63,385 nucleotides of DNA from Sphingobacteriia bacterium (GTDB lineage: Bacteria > Bacteroidota > Bacteroidia > Chitinophagales > Chitinophagaceae), in contig CANGTR010000006.1 in NCBI GenBank assembly GCA_947456855.1, forward strand, positions 1 through 63,385. Reading direction: 5' to 3'. Positions within the stretch are counted from its first letter, which is position 1, and the number at the start of each line of letters is the position of its first letter. Shown here piece after piece: positions 8,935-16,423 of this stretch. Made by a program: the position numbers and the translations under genes. Under the pieces are notes generated by a model that did no database searches, had not been told where the DNA came from, and worked only from the letters and a program-made list of their open reading frames with translations.

Positions 8935-8957
8935 TCATCTAAAAGGAAATTCTCGGA

Positions 8958-10394
8958 ATGAATAATACCTACACCTCTCTGGTAAACCAGACCTTTCACT
9001 TTCCACAAGAAGGATTTGATGTAAGCGATGAAGGATACCTTCAGTTTAATGAAGTAGATATCAAGAAATTAATTGATAAACACGGTACTCCATTAAAATT
9101 AACTTACTTACCAAAGATTGGTATGCAAATTAATAAAGCCAAAAACATGTTTGCCAATGCTTTTAAAAAGCACAAATATGAGGGAGAATATTTTTATTGT
9201 TATTGTACAAAGAGTTCTCATTTTTCTTTTATTGTAGAAGAAACTTTGAAGCACAATATCCATTTGGAAACTTCCTATGCATACGATATTGAAATTATCA
9301 ATAAACTATACCAAAGAAGAAAAATCAATAAGGAAACCTTTATTATTTGCAATGGATATAAGCAAAAAAACTATACTTCTCGTATTGCTAAATTGATCAA
9401 CTCCGGGTTTAAAAATGTGGTTCCCATTTTAGACAATAAAGAAGAACTGCAAGCCTACAAGAGAAGTGTACGATCAGCCACACCGTTTTCTGTTGGTATT
9501 AGAGTAGCAGCAGAAGAAGAACCTAATTTTCCTTTTTATACTTCTCGCTTAGGAATCAGGGCAAAAGATATTCTAGAATTTTATGTAGATGAAATTGAAG
9601 GATACGAGGATAAGTTTCAATTAAAAATGTTGCATATTTTTTTAAACAAAGGAATTAAAGATGATATTTATTATTGGAGTGAGTTGAATAAAATCATCAA
9701 TCTTTATTGCCAACTAAAAAAGATTTGTCCTGAATTGGACTCTATTAATATTGGTGGTGGATTTCCGATTAAACATTCTTTGGGTTTTGAGTACGATTAC
9801 CAATTCATGATTAATGAAATTGTAGGTAATATTAAAAAAGCATGTAAGAAAGCAAAAGTACCCATGCCCAATATTTATACTGAGTTCGGCAGCTTTACAG
9901 TAGGGGAGAGTATGGCGCATATTTACAGTGTAATAGGAGAAAAAATCCAGAATGACCGTGAGTGCTGGTACATGATCGACTCTTCTTTTATTACTACTTT
10001 GCCCGACACTTGGGGTATAGGAGAAAAATTCTTAATGCTACCCATTAATAAGTGGGACAATGAATACCATCGAGTAGTACTTGGTGGAATTACTTGTGAT
10101 AGCCATGATTATTACGATTCAGAAGAACATATCAACGAAGTATTTCTTCCTAAAATAAAAACCACCGATAAAAAAGAAGAAGAATCGAACAAAGAACCAC
10201 TTTATGTTGGTTTCTTTCATACAGGTGCTTATCAAGATCAAATCAGTGGTTATGGTGGAATTAAGCATTGTTTGATCCCATCACCTAAGCACGTAATCAT
10301 TGAAAAAGATAAATCTGGTAAACTAATTGATTGGGTTTATGCCAAAGAGCAATCTGCACAAAGTATGCTTAAGATTTTGGGATACCTTAGATAA
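8958..10394 (+). CDS. speA: PLP-dependent arginine decarboxylase (fold III)
   Basis: Most likely converts arginine to agmatine, the first step to putrescine. The 478-residue protein has the alanine-racemase-like fold: the PLP lysine motif is YCYCTKSS (K85), the phosphate-binding glycines are NIGGGFP (about residues 264-270), and near the C-terminus are GGITCDSHDYYD (active-site Cys) and HTGAYQDQISGYGG. It is shorter than E. coli SpeA (about 660 residues) and closer to the diaminopimelate decarboxylase size class. The presence of agmatine deiminase and N-carbamoylputrescine amidase 7-10 kb away supports arginine as substrate; lysine, ornithine or diaminopimelate remain possible. The stop codon lies inside the first unit of a heptamer repeat array. 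Confidence 0.8.
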   Translation: MNNTYTSLVNQTFHFPQEGFDVSDEGYLQFNEVDIKKLIDKHGTPLKLTYLPKIGMQINKAKNMFANAFKKHKYEGEYFYCYCTKSSHFSFIVEETLKHNIHLETSYAYDIEIINKLYQRRKINKETFIICNGYKQKNYTSRIAKLINSGFKNVVPILDNKEELQAYKRSVRSATPFSVGIRVAAEEEPNFPFYTSRLGIRAKDILEFYVDEIEGYEDKFQLKMLHIFLNKGIKDDIYYWSELNKIINLYCQLKKICPELDSINIGGGFPIKHSLGFEYDYQFMINEIVGNIKKACKKAKVPMPNIYTEFGSFTVGESMAHIYSVIGEKIQNDRECWYMIDSSFITTLPDTWGIGEKFLMLPINKWDNEYHRVVLGGITCDSHDYYDSEEHINEVFLPKIKTTDKKEEESNKEPLYVGFFHTGAYQDQISGYGGIKHCLIPSPKHVIIEKDKSGKLIDWVYAKEQSAQSMLKILGYLR

Positions 10395-10466
10395 GAGATA
10401 AAAGATAAGAGATAAAAGATAAGAGATAAAAGATAAGAGATAAAAGATAAGAGATAAAAGATATCA
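10390..10466 (+). repeat. Heptamer tandem array at the arginine decarboxylase stop codon
   Basis: Ten uninterrupted 7-bp units alternate GATAAGA and GATAAAA (10390-10459), followed by a diverged GATATCA. The TAA stop of the decarboxylase gene (10392-10394) is inside the first unit. On the sense strand the array is purine-rich and would form an unstructured 3' untranslated region. It belongs to the same family as the arrays at 19191-19479. Confidence 0.95.
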
Positions 10467-10509
10467 GTTGAGGCTAATTTAGTTATTGGTTAATCGATAA
10501 AAACTATCA

Positions 10510-10968
10510 ATGAAAAAGATCCTTCCCTTCCTATTCATCTTGTTACTCAATAGTTCTTTTTCATTTGGTCAATTGGCTACTGATTCGGTTAAAGCTACCA
10601 TTAGCCGTCTTTTCGAAGCCATGCTTGAGGCAGATGGCAATAAACTGCAATCTTGTTTTGCCGATAGTGCATTCTTACAAACCATCACGCAAGACAAAGC
10701 CGGAAATGATATTGTACAAAACAATCAAGTTGCTTCATTTGTAAAACAAATCAGCGCTATTCCAAAAGGGCTAGCCGATGAACGAATTGTGTTTGGTGTT
10801 GTAAAAGTAGATGGGCCTTTGGCCATGGTATGGACGCCGTATCAATTTTTTAGGAATGGAGTTTTTAGCCACTGTGGGGTAAACTCATTTCAATTGGTTC
10901 GTTTAAGAAATGAATGGAAAATTCAATACATCATTGATACTAGGCGCAAAGGAAATTGTGCTGAATAA
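10510..10968 (+). CDS. Secreted NTF2-like (lumazine-binding-type) protein
   Basis: A 152-residue protein with a signal peptide (residues 1-20, NSSFSFG) and one NTF2/SnoaL-like cone fold: helix VKATISRLFEAMLEADGNKL, then FADSAFLQTI, PLAMVWTPYQFFRNGVFSHCGVNSFQLVR and WKIQYIIDTRRK. This matches the putative lumazine-binding family common in Bacteroidota. It has no recognisable catalytic residues, and such proteins bind varied small ligands or act in oligomers. It starts 116 bases after the decarboxylase gene, separated from it by the repeat array, and converges with the next gene (2 bases apart). The specific role is unknown. Confidence 0.75.
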   Translation: MKKILPFLFILLLNSSFSFGQLATDSVKATISRLFEAMLEADGNKLQSCFADSAFLQTITQDKAGNDIVQNNQVASFVKQISAIPKGLADERIVFGVVKVDGPLAMVWTPYQFFRNGVFSHCGVNSFQLVRLRNEWKIQYIIDTRRKGNCAE

Positions 10969-10970
10969 AT

Positions 10971-11615
10971 TTATTCAGTTTCCTTGAGTTCATTGATGTA
11001 AATCTTTAATTCATTAACATAATTACCGTATAATTTTTTCAAATACCATTTGGTGAAATAATAAATACCTACCGTTAAGCTTGTCATATACACAAAAGTA
11101 AAAATGGTGATAAAGCTGTAACTGGGTTTGTATTTTAAGATAATCTGATCGATAGGCTCGATTGGTTGTTTTTCAGTGTATCCTAAAAAAAAGGCAAATA
11201 CAAGGCAAATGGGTATTAACACCATGGTAAACTGAAAATAGCGTTTCATGAATTCCTCTAAAATCGAAACAATAGATTGTAAATTGTTTTTTACAGATAG
11301 GCTATTGGTATTAAGGCGATTGATTTTCTTTAATAAATAAAATAGAATAATAGTAAAAGGAACAAATACGAGTGTAAATGCAGAGAAGTAAATATTCATG
11401 GAGGAATATTTGCAAGACAATCCTAAGTAGCCAAAAAGGAGCATAATCACAATGCATGAGAAAATTTCAAACCAAAGACTTTTTTTAATCTTTACAATAA
11501 TTGAATGGGCTTTTTTTCTAAGCAAAGCGGCAATATCTGCCTCAGATCTATATAAATGATCTGTTGCCAACTGTTGATTTAATGTATCTTTAAATTCATC
11601 CAATTCCATATCCAC
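10971..11615 (-). CDS. Four-helix membrane protein paired with ECF sigma factor
   Basis: A 214-residue inner-membrane protein. An N-terminal cytoplasmic stretch (1-45; SEADIAALLRKKAHSI) is followed by two pairs of hydrophobic helices (about 46-67 and 70-94; 127-147 and 168-192) and a short charged tail. It begins 4 bases after the stop of the sigma factor gene, the place where an anti-sigma factor is normally encoded. The N-terminal part could bind the sigma factor, but I see no zinc-binding HxxxCxxC or FecR-type signature, so anti-sigma function is a context inference. It could start at residue 1 or Met3. Confidence 0.65.
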   Translation of the reverse strand: MDMELDEFKDTLNQQLATDHLYRSEADIAALLRKKAHSIIVKIKKSLWFEIFSCIVIMLLFGYLGLSCKYSSMNIYFSAFTLVFVPFTIILFYLLKKINRLNTNSLSVKNNLQSIVSILEEFMKRYFQFTMVLIPICLVFAFFLGYTEKQPIEPIDQIILKYKPSYSFITIFTFVYMTSLTVGIYYFTKWYLKKLYGNYVNELKIYINELKETE

Positions 11616-11619
11616 TATT

Positions 11620-12114
11620 TTAATGCGTTGTATAATATTTTTTTGTTTGTTCTTTTAGTTTGATTTTTATTCTATTCATTTTCACGGCAATATTATTGGG
11701 GGTAATACCAATGATTTCGCTGATCTGTGTATAAGTAAAGTCTTCTAAATAAAGCATTACTATGGCTTTGTCAATTTTAGACAATTCGCCAATAGCCAGA
11801 TACATTGCCTTTGTTTTTTCCTCTACATGATCTATAATATTTTCAGATAATTCAGGAACTGTTTCAACATTTAAAACAATATTTTTCTTTTCCTTTCTAT
11901 AAAATGTGATGGCTGTATTTAATGCTACCCTATAAAGCCAAGTAGAAAATTTTGAATCTCCTCTGAAATTGGCATATGCTTTCCAAGCTTGTAGTGTTAT
12001 TTCTTGAAAAAGGTCGTCTTTATCTGCATGAGATTGCATATACAAATTGCATACTTTGTATATGATTTTTTGATGCTCTTTTAAAAGGCCAATAAACTCG
12101 CTCTCTACAGACAT
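11620..12114 (-). CDS. ECF-type RNA polymerase sigma factor
   Basis: A 164-residue group IV sigma factor. Region 2 (about 10-75) has DKDDLFQEITLQAWKAYANF and FSTWLYRVALNTA. Region 4 (about 100-158) carries a helix-turn-helix, YTQISEIIGITPNNIAVKMNR. Region 3 is missing, as expected. It lies between a TraB/GumN gene (9 bases upstream) and a membrane protein gene (4 bases downstream), forming a tight three-gene unit. It differs from SusCD-linked sigma factors in lacking an adjacent FecR-like gene. The regulon is not visible from the window. Confidence 0.92.
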   Translation of the reverse strand: MSVESEFIGLLKEHQKIIYKVCNLYMQSHADKDDLFQEITLQAWKAYANFRGDSKFSTWLYRVALNTAITFYRKEKKNIVLNVETVPELSENIIDHVEEKTKAMYLAIGELSKIDKAIVMLYLEDFTYTQISEIIGITPNNIAVKMNRIKIKLKEQTKKYYTTH

Positions 12115-12123
12115 TGGTGAAAA

Positions 12124-12984
12124 TTAGTATTTTATTGCTTTTATCTGATATCCTTCTTTTCTAAGTAAATGAATAAGTCCTGTTTCGCCACCTAAATGTC
12201 CGGCTCCAACTGCAAAAAAACTAGATGCTTCTTTGATTGCTTTTGTTATTACTGGTATCCATTTAAAATTTCTTTTTATCAATAATTCCCGTTCAAATGT
12301 ATCGTCAGCTCCATTGTTTTTCATGTAAGCGTATAAGCTGTCTGTATTTCTAGATTTGTACATTTCGATCATTTTGCCCATTTCGGCTTTTACACTGTCA
12401 AAATTCATAATCATTTTTTTCAATGATTTCACTTGATCCTCCAATGGTTGGGTATCTATTGCACTCATTTGATCGGCAATTGTTTCTAGCCCGAAAATGG
12501 GCGTCTTATTTTGATTAACAATATTCATAAACATTGTTTCTGGTTGAATTTTATCGGTGCATGGAATCGAATTCATTACCAATAAACTTAAACCCATAAA
12601 CGGTTTAGCGTTGTTGAGCATATTCATATCCAGCCCAGTTATTTCTTTGAATTTTAATGAAGCTTGATCATACTCCAATTTGCCCATCAATGCTTCAATG
12701 GTCTGATCTTTCAAAATCATACTCTTGGCCATTTCAGTTTGCCAATTGGGCTTACTTAAATCTATTTCTCCATAAAATTGTTCGGTGTTGGTTAATTTTT
12801 CATTCAATATGGAACTTATCGTAAAGTCCGTAGCACACATTAAATGGAAAGTGCCAAACAAGTAAGAAGGTTTTGCAAGGCCATTGCCACTGATTTCCCA
12901 AAGCAAAGAAGATGCTTCTTTTGGTTGGGCAGTTGATTCTAGCGCAAAACAAAAAAGGGAAAAAGCGATTATTATCTGTTTCAT
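12124..12984 (-). CDS. TraB/GumN family secreted protein
   Basis: A 286-residue protein with a signal peptide (residues 1-19, ALESTAQ) and the TraB/GumN fold: LLWEISGNGLAKPSYLFGTFH, with the conserved GTFH motif (about residues 43-46), and the C-terminal counterpart FFAVGAGHLGGETGLIHLLR with GAGHL. The family is related to TIKI-type metalloproteases, in which these motifs supply metal ligands. The signal peptide places it in the periplasm or outside. It is first in an apparent operon with an ECF sigma factor and a membrane protein; a surveillance or signalling link is inference. Confidence 0.85.
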   Translation of the reverse strand: MKQIIIAFSLFCFALESTAQPKEASSLLWEISGNGLAKPSYLFGTFHLMCATDFTISSILNEKLTNTEQFYGEIDLSKPNWQTEMAKSMILKDQTIEALMGKLEYDQASLKFKEITGLDMNMLNNAKPFMGLSLLVMNSIPCTDKIQPETMFMNIVNQNKTPIFGLETIADQMSAIDTQPLEDQVKSLKKMIMNFDSVKAEMGKMIEMYKSRNTDSLYAYMKNNGADDTFERELLIKRNFKWIPVITKAIKEASSFFAVGAGHLGGETGLIHLLRKEGYQIKAIKY

Positions 12985-13020
12985 TGAAACAATTAGTAGT
13001 AGAATTGGTCTAAATATTAC

Positions 13021-13048
13021 AAAAAAGCCTCGAGTAAAAACCCGAGGC
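13021..13048 (-). terminator. Intrinsic terminator of the hsp20 gene
   Basis: Stem GCCTCG (13027-13032) pairs with CGAGGC (13043-13048). On the minus strand it is followed by a run of six U. It lies 27 bases past the hsp20 stop. Confidence 0.75.
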
Positions 13049-13074
13049 CTATCAACCCATCTATAACCAAACCA

Positions 13075-13494
13075 TTAATTAATTGCTATTTGTTTTGGGC
13101 TTGTTGTTGCGATTGCTTTTTTAGGAAGCAATACTTGCAAAACTCCATTTACATACTTTGCTTCAATAGCTTCTGCATTAATGTTATCATCTAGGCTAAA
13201 GCTTCTCTTAAAGCTTTTGTAAGTAAATTCTCTTCTAATTGTTTTATAATTAACTTCCTCTTGTTGATTGCTTTTTTCATAGCTAATGGTGAGAATGCCA
13301 TTCTCTACATTCAATTTGAAATCTGCTTTTTCTCTTCCAGGAGCATTGAGTGATAAGTGATATGCATCATCGGTTTCACTAATGTTTACACTTGCTGTTG
13401 GATAACCAGTAGGAGCATCTTTACCCCAAGATGTGGGAAATGAATTCATCAATTCATCAAATACTGTTTGATTGTGTTGTTTTAAAAATGTCAT
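13075..13494 (-). CDS. Hsp20 small heat-shock chaperone
   Basis: An ATP-independent holdase of 139 residues. The alpha-crystallin domain spans about 35-130, with LNAPGREKADFKLNVENGILTI and the terminal signature YVNGVLQVLLPKKA. A short C-terminal extension ends KQIAIN, with an I-x-I-like anchor for oligomerisation. The N-terminal arm contains FDELMNSFPTSWG. It is a single-gene unit with its own terminator and is divergent from the bacilliredoxin gene. No sigma-32-like or CIRCE element is recognisable upstream. Confidence 0.93.
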   Translation of the reverse strand: MTFLKQHNQTVFDELMNSFPTSWGKDAPTGYPTASVNISETDDAYHLSLNAPGREKADFKLNVENGILTISYEKSNQQEEVNYKTIRREFTYKSFKRSFSLDDNINAEAIEAKYVNGVLQVLLPKKAIATTSPKQIAIN

Positions 13495-13684
13495 TTTATA
13501 TAGTTTTTTAGGTTTTTGAATATGGAAACTTATTCAAATGGCATACCAATGAAAAACGCTGATCAATTCTTGTCAATCTATACGATCAAGCAGTTCAAAT
13601 ACAGTCAAAATGACATTAATAAATCCCTAAACAAGACAATTAGGCATATTTGTAAGTCCTATTTTTCCATTTCATTCAATTTTG

Positions 13685-13692
13685 TATCTTTG
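13685..13692 (+). promoter_or_regulatory. -7 box of the bacilliredoxin gene
   Basis: TATCTTTG matches TAnnTTTG, 21 bases before the ATG at 13714. Its position argues against a start codon further upstream at 13516 in the same frame. Confidence 0.6.
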
Positions 13693-13713
13693 CATAAGAA
13701 TAATAAGAACAAT

Positions 13714-14130
13714 ATGTATCCAGCGGAGATTGTAATGCCAATGAAGGCAGAGTTAACAGATGAAGGATTCAGTGAATTATTAACTGCAACAGAAGTAGAT
13801 AATACATTGAATATGAATGGTACAACATTGGTTGTAATCAATTCAGTTTGTGGTTGTGCAGCAGGTACTTGTAGGCCTGGTGTTGTAATGGCTGTTCAAA
13901 ATGCAATGAAAAGACCAGATCGTTTAGCAACAAGTTTTGCCGGTTTTGATATTGAAGCAGTTAACAAAGTAAGAGAACATATGTTGCCTTATCCTCCATC
14001 ATCACCTGCTATTGCTTTGTTTAAAGATGGATCATTGGTGAGTATGGTTGAACGTCATCAGATAGAAGGCAGACCTGCACAGGTAATTGCACAACATTTG
14101 ATTGCTGTATTTAATGAGCATTGTAATTAA
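13714..14130 (+). CDS. BrxA/BrxB family bacilliredoxin
   Basis: Removes bacillithiol from S-bacillithiolated proteins (established for the Bacillus YphP/YqiW homologues). With the start at MYPAEIVMP the product is 138 residues, the usual size. The CGC active-site motif is VCGCAAG (C46, C48), followed by RPGVVMAV and PPSSPAIALFKDG. The frame is open back to 13516, but that 66-residue extension is unlike the family and contains the -7 box, so I reject it. BshB1, an enzyme of bacillithiol synthesis, is encoded 2.3 kb downstream, which fits the same redox system. Confidence 0.93.
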   Translation: MYPAEIVMPMKAELTDEGFSELLTATEVDNTLNMNGTTLVVINSVCGCAAGTCRPGVVMAVQNAMKRPDRLATSFAGFDIEAVNKVREHMLPYPPSSPAIALFKDGSLVSMVERHQIEGRPAQVIAQHLIAVFNEHCN

Positions 14131-14163
14131 TATACATAAAGACTGTTTTTAGATGGGTTAGTA

Positions 14164-14194
14164 AGTATAGGCCTCACTTTTGTGGGGCCTTACT
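14164..14194 (+). terminator. Hairpin terminator after the bacilliredoxin gene
   Basis: AGTA plus AGGCCTCAC (14164-14177, one bulged T) pairs with GTGGGGCCT plus TACT (14182-14194) around a TTTT loop. The tail is only weakly T-rich, so efficiency is uncertain. Confidence 0.6.
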
Positions 14195-14253
14195 ATTTGT
14201 CGCATTTTCTAACTAACATTGCATATCAAATCATTTAATTGGATTTTAATACT

Positions 14254-15402
14254 ATGTATCCTAATTTATACTACGCATTTAAAGATTTATTCGGAATAGA
14301 ATTAAACGGTTTAAAACTGGTGAATTCATTTGGCTTCTTTGTTGCGCTTTCATTTATTCTCTCAGCGTGGATTCTAACGATTGAATTGAGAAGAAAACAA
14401 CAGCAAGGGTTCTTTGTATTTACAGAAGAGAAAATAATGATTGGTCAACCCGCAGGATTGACTGAGATATTGGTTAATGGATTGTTGGGATTTGTGTTTG
14501 GATACAAGCTGATTGGGGCGTTTACTATTCCTGATGCGCTGAATGATCCACAGGCTTTTATATTGTCTTCTAATGGAAATTTTTTGACAGGAATGATCGT
14601 AGCATTGATCTTCGGGGGATTGAAATGGTGGGAAAAGAAAAAAACGCAGTTGGAAAAACCGGAAGAGCGAATCGTTAGAATTTGGCCACAGGATAGAGTA
14701 GGAGATATCCTTATTTATGCTGCCCTATTTGGTTTTTTAGGTGCAAAAATCTTTCACAATTTAGAAAATTGGAATGAATTTGTGAAAGATCCAATTGGTT
14801 CATTGATTTCATTTAGTGGGTTAACTTTCTATGGAGGATTAATTTGTGCAGGGATAGCAATTTTGTGGTATGCTCATAAAAATAAAATTTCCCTTATTCA
14901 TTTTTTGGATGCAATGGCCACCACCATGATGTTTGCTTATGCATTTGGAAGAATTGGTTGCATGGTTAGCGGAGATGGAGATTGGGGTATAGTAAATAAT
15001 CAACCCAAACCATTTAGTTGGTTACCGGATATATTATGGGCCTATAAATTTCCGCATAATGTGATAGGAGAAGGAGTGCCTATTCCTGGTTGTGTGGGTC
15101 AGTTTTGTAATGAACTTCCTTTACCAGTTTATCCCACTCCATTGTATGAAATTATCATTTGCTTTATTTTATTCGGCATGCTCTGGTTTCTAAGAAATAA
15201 AATTAAAGTTCCTGGAAAATTGTTTAGCCTCTATATGATCTTTAACGGCCTTGAGCGGTTTTTCATTGAAAAAATACGTGTAAATACCAAGTATGATTTT
15301 ATTTTTAATCCTACCCAAGCTGAGTTGATTTCCTTTGCGTTGATACTTGGAGGAATTTGGTTATTTATTCAATCCAATAGATGGGCAGCTAAAAAAGTAT
15401 AA
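14254..15402 (+). CDS. lgt: Prolipoprotein diacylglyceryl transferase
   Basis: Transfers diacylglycerol to the lipobox cysteine of prolipoproteins in the inner membrane; the many lipoproteins in this window depend on it. With the ATG at 14254 the product has 382 residues and about seven membrane helices. Signature segments are SGLTFYGGL (the equivalent of the HGG region), AYAFGRIGCMVSGDGDWG, YPTPLYE, and the final FNGLERFFIEKIRVN. It is longer than E. coli Lgt (291) because of insertions around residues 75-95 and 245-285, as usual in this phylum. A TTG at 14239 in the same frame is an alternative start that I think less likely. Confidence 0.92.
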   Translation: MYPNLYYAFKDLFGIELNGLKLVNSFGFFVALSFILSAWILTIELRRKQQQGFFVFTEEKIMIGQPAGLTEILVNGLLGFVFGYKLIGAFTIPDALNDPQAFILSSNGNFLTGMIVALIFGGLKWWEKKKTQLEKPEERIVRIWPQDRVGDILIYAALFGFLGAKIFHNLENWNEFVKDPIGSLISFSGLTFYGGLICAGIAILWYAHKNKISLIHFLDAMATTMMFAYAFGRIGCMVSGDGDWGIVNNQPKPFSWLPDILWAYKFPHNVIGEGVPIPGCVGQFCNELPLPVYPTPLYEIIICFILFGMLWFLRNKIKVPGKLFSLYMIFNGLERFFIEKIRVNTKYDFIFNPTQAELISFALILGGIWLFIQSNRWAAKKV

Positions 15403-15472
15403 TCCTGTTTTCATTTCACTATTTACCCATTATTTCTTGTTTTATTTGATAAAACTCCGAGCAACTATTTAT

Positions 15473-15480
15473 TATCTTTG
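15473..15480 (+). promoter_or_regulatory. -7 box of yajQ
   Basis: TATCTTTG matches TAnnTTTG and ends 11 bases before the yajQ ATG, implying a very short leader. The nearest TTG is 24 bases upstream, outside normal spacing. Confidence 0.45.
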
Positions 15481-15491
15481 AAAAAAAATCT

Positions 15492-15983
15492 ATGCCTTCA
15501 TTTGACATTGCAAGTGCGGTTGATCTGCAAATTTTAGACAATGCTATCAATACCGTAAAAAAGGAAATTGCTACTCGATACGACTTTAGAGACACCGTTG
15601 TAAAAGTTGAGCTCAATAAGAAAGACTTTACCATCGCTTTAGAAGTAGGGAGCGAAATGCAGATGAAACAGTTAATTGATGTTTTGATCAGCAGATCAAT
15701 GAAACAAGGCATTGATGGTTCTGCCTTTGATTTTACAAAAGATGCGTATCCAAGTGGTAAAGTGGTAAAAAAGGACGTTTCTGTTAGAAATGGATTAAAA
15801 CAGGAAGATGCCAAGAAAATTGTGAAAATGATCAAAGACAATGGATTTAAGGTTCAGGCGGCCATCATGGATGATATAATCAGGGTTACAGGCAAGAAAT
15901 TAGATGATTTACAAGAAGTTATAGCTAAATGTAGAACTGGAAACTTCGGAATTCCACTCCAATTTGTAAACATGAAGAGCTAA
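15492..15983 (+). CDS. yajQ: YajQ family nucleotide-binding protein
   Basis: A 163-residue cytoplasmic protein that begins [20 protein letters not shown] and has RYDFRD and [18 protein letters not shown], the YajQ signatures across two ferredoxin-like domains. Homologues bind tRNA, GTP or ATP, and in Xanthomonas cyclic di-GMP; which ligand applies here is unknown. The full family length is present. It is followed after 24 bases by the promoter of the L31 gene, so the two are probably separate transcripts. Confidence 0.93.
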   Translation: MPSFDIASAVDLQILDNAINTVKKEIATRYDFRDTVVKVELNKKDFTIALEVGSEMQMKQLIDVLISRSMKQGIDGSAFDFTKDAYPSGKVVKKDVSVRNGLKQEDAKKIVKMIKDNGFKVQAAIMDDIIRVTGKKLDDLQEVIAKCRTGNFGIPLQFVNMKS

Positions 15984-16006
15984 TTGGACGTAAATTGCTA
16001 TTTGAT

Positions 16007-16037
16007 TTGGTAAAAACAGGCATTTTTACTAATTTTG
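16007..16037 (+). promoter_or_regulatory. Promoter of the L31 gene
   Basis: TTG (16007-16009), 20 bases, TAATTTTG (16030-16037): a complete consensus. A leader of about 47 bases is expected, containing the hairpin at 16056-16073. Confidence 0.75.
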
Positions 16038-16055
16038 CCATCCAATTAAATAATC

Positions 16056-16073
16056 GTACGGCCAAATCCGTAC
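16056..16073 (+). promoter_or_regulatory. Leader hairpin before the L31 gene
   Basis: GTACGG (16056-16061) pairs perfectly with CCGTAC (16068-16073), 17 bases before the ATG at 16091. It may be a translational control element; L31 leaders are known in several other phyla. Confidence 0.4.
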
Positions 16074-16090
16074 CACCTAAACAAAAAAAT

Positions 16091-16342
16091 ATGAAGCAAG
16101 GTATCCACCCAGAAAGTTATCGTTTTGTTGTTTTCAAAGACATGAGTAACGGTACTTCTTTTTTAAGTAAATCTACAGCTCAAACCAAAGAAACGATTAC
16201 TTGGGAAGATGGCAAAGAGTATCCAGTTGTAAAATTGGAGATTTCTAACACTTCTCACCCTTTCTATACTGGTAAAAATGTATTGGTTGATACTGCAGGT
16301 AGAATTGATAAGTTTAAAAAGCGTTACGCAAAGAAAGATTAA
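16091..16342 (+). CDS. rpmE2: 50S ribosomal protein L31, type B (zinc-free)
   Basis: Large-subunit protein at the subunit bridge. The 83-residue product starts [21 protein letters not shown] and contains [29 protein letters not shown]. It has no cysteine, so it is the zinc-independent form. The frame is open upstream to 15995, but that region contains the promoter and leader hairpin, so the start is the ATG at 16091. No zinc-type paralogue is visible in the window, so whether it is a zinc-starvation replacement or the only L31 cannot be told. Confidence 0.96.
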   Translation: MKQGIHPESYRFVVFKDMSNGTSFLSKSTAQTKETITWEDGKEYPVVKLEISNTSHPFYTGKNVLVDTAGRIDKFKKRYAKKD

Positions 16343-16360
16343 TTCGCAATTTTTCAATAC

Positions 16361-16391
16361 AAATCCTGCTCTCAACAGCAGGATTTTTTTT
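16361..16391 (+). terminator. Intrinsic terminator of the L31 gene
   Basis: AAATCCTGCT (16361-16370) pairs with AGCAGGATTT (16377-16386), followed by a T run. Confidence 0.88.
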
Positions 16392-16405
16392 GACTATACA
16401 TTAAT

Positions 16406-16413
16406 TACCTTTG
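16406..16413 (+). promoter_or_regulatory. -7 box of bshB1
   Basis: TACCTTTG matches TAnnTTTG and ends 10 bases before the first ATG of bshB1, so the transcript would be nearly leaderless. No TTG lies at the usual distance. Confidence 0.45.
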
Positions 16414-16423
16414 CTTCAATTAA

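Noticed and set aside
13516..13713. N-terminal extension of the bacilliredoxin
   Set aside because: The family starts at MYP; the extension contains the -7 box and has no family resemblance.
15995..16090. N-terminal extension of L31
   Set aside because: It covers the promoter and leader hairpin; L31 starts at MKQGIHP.
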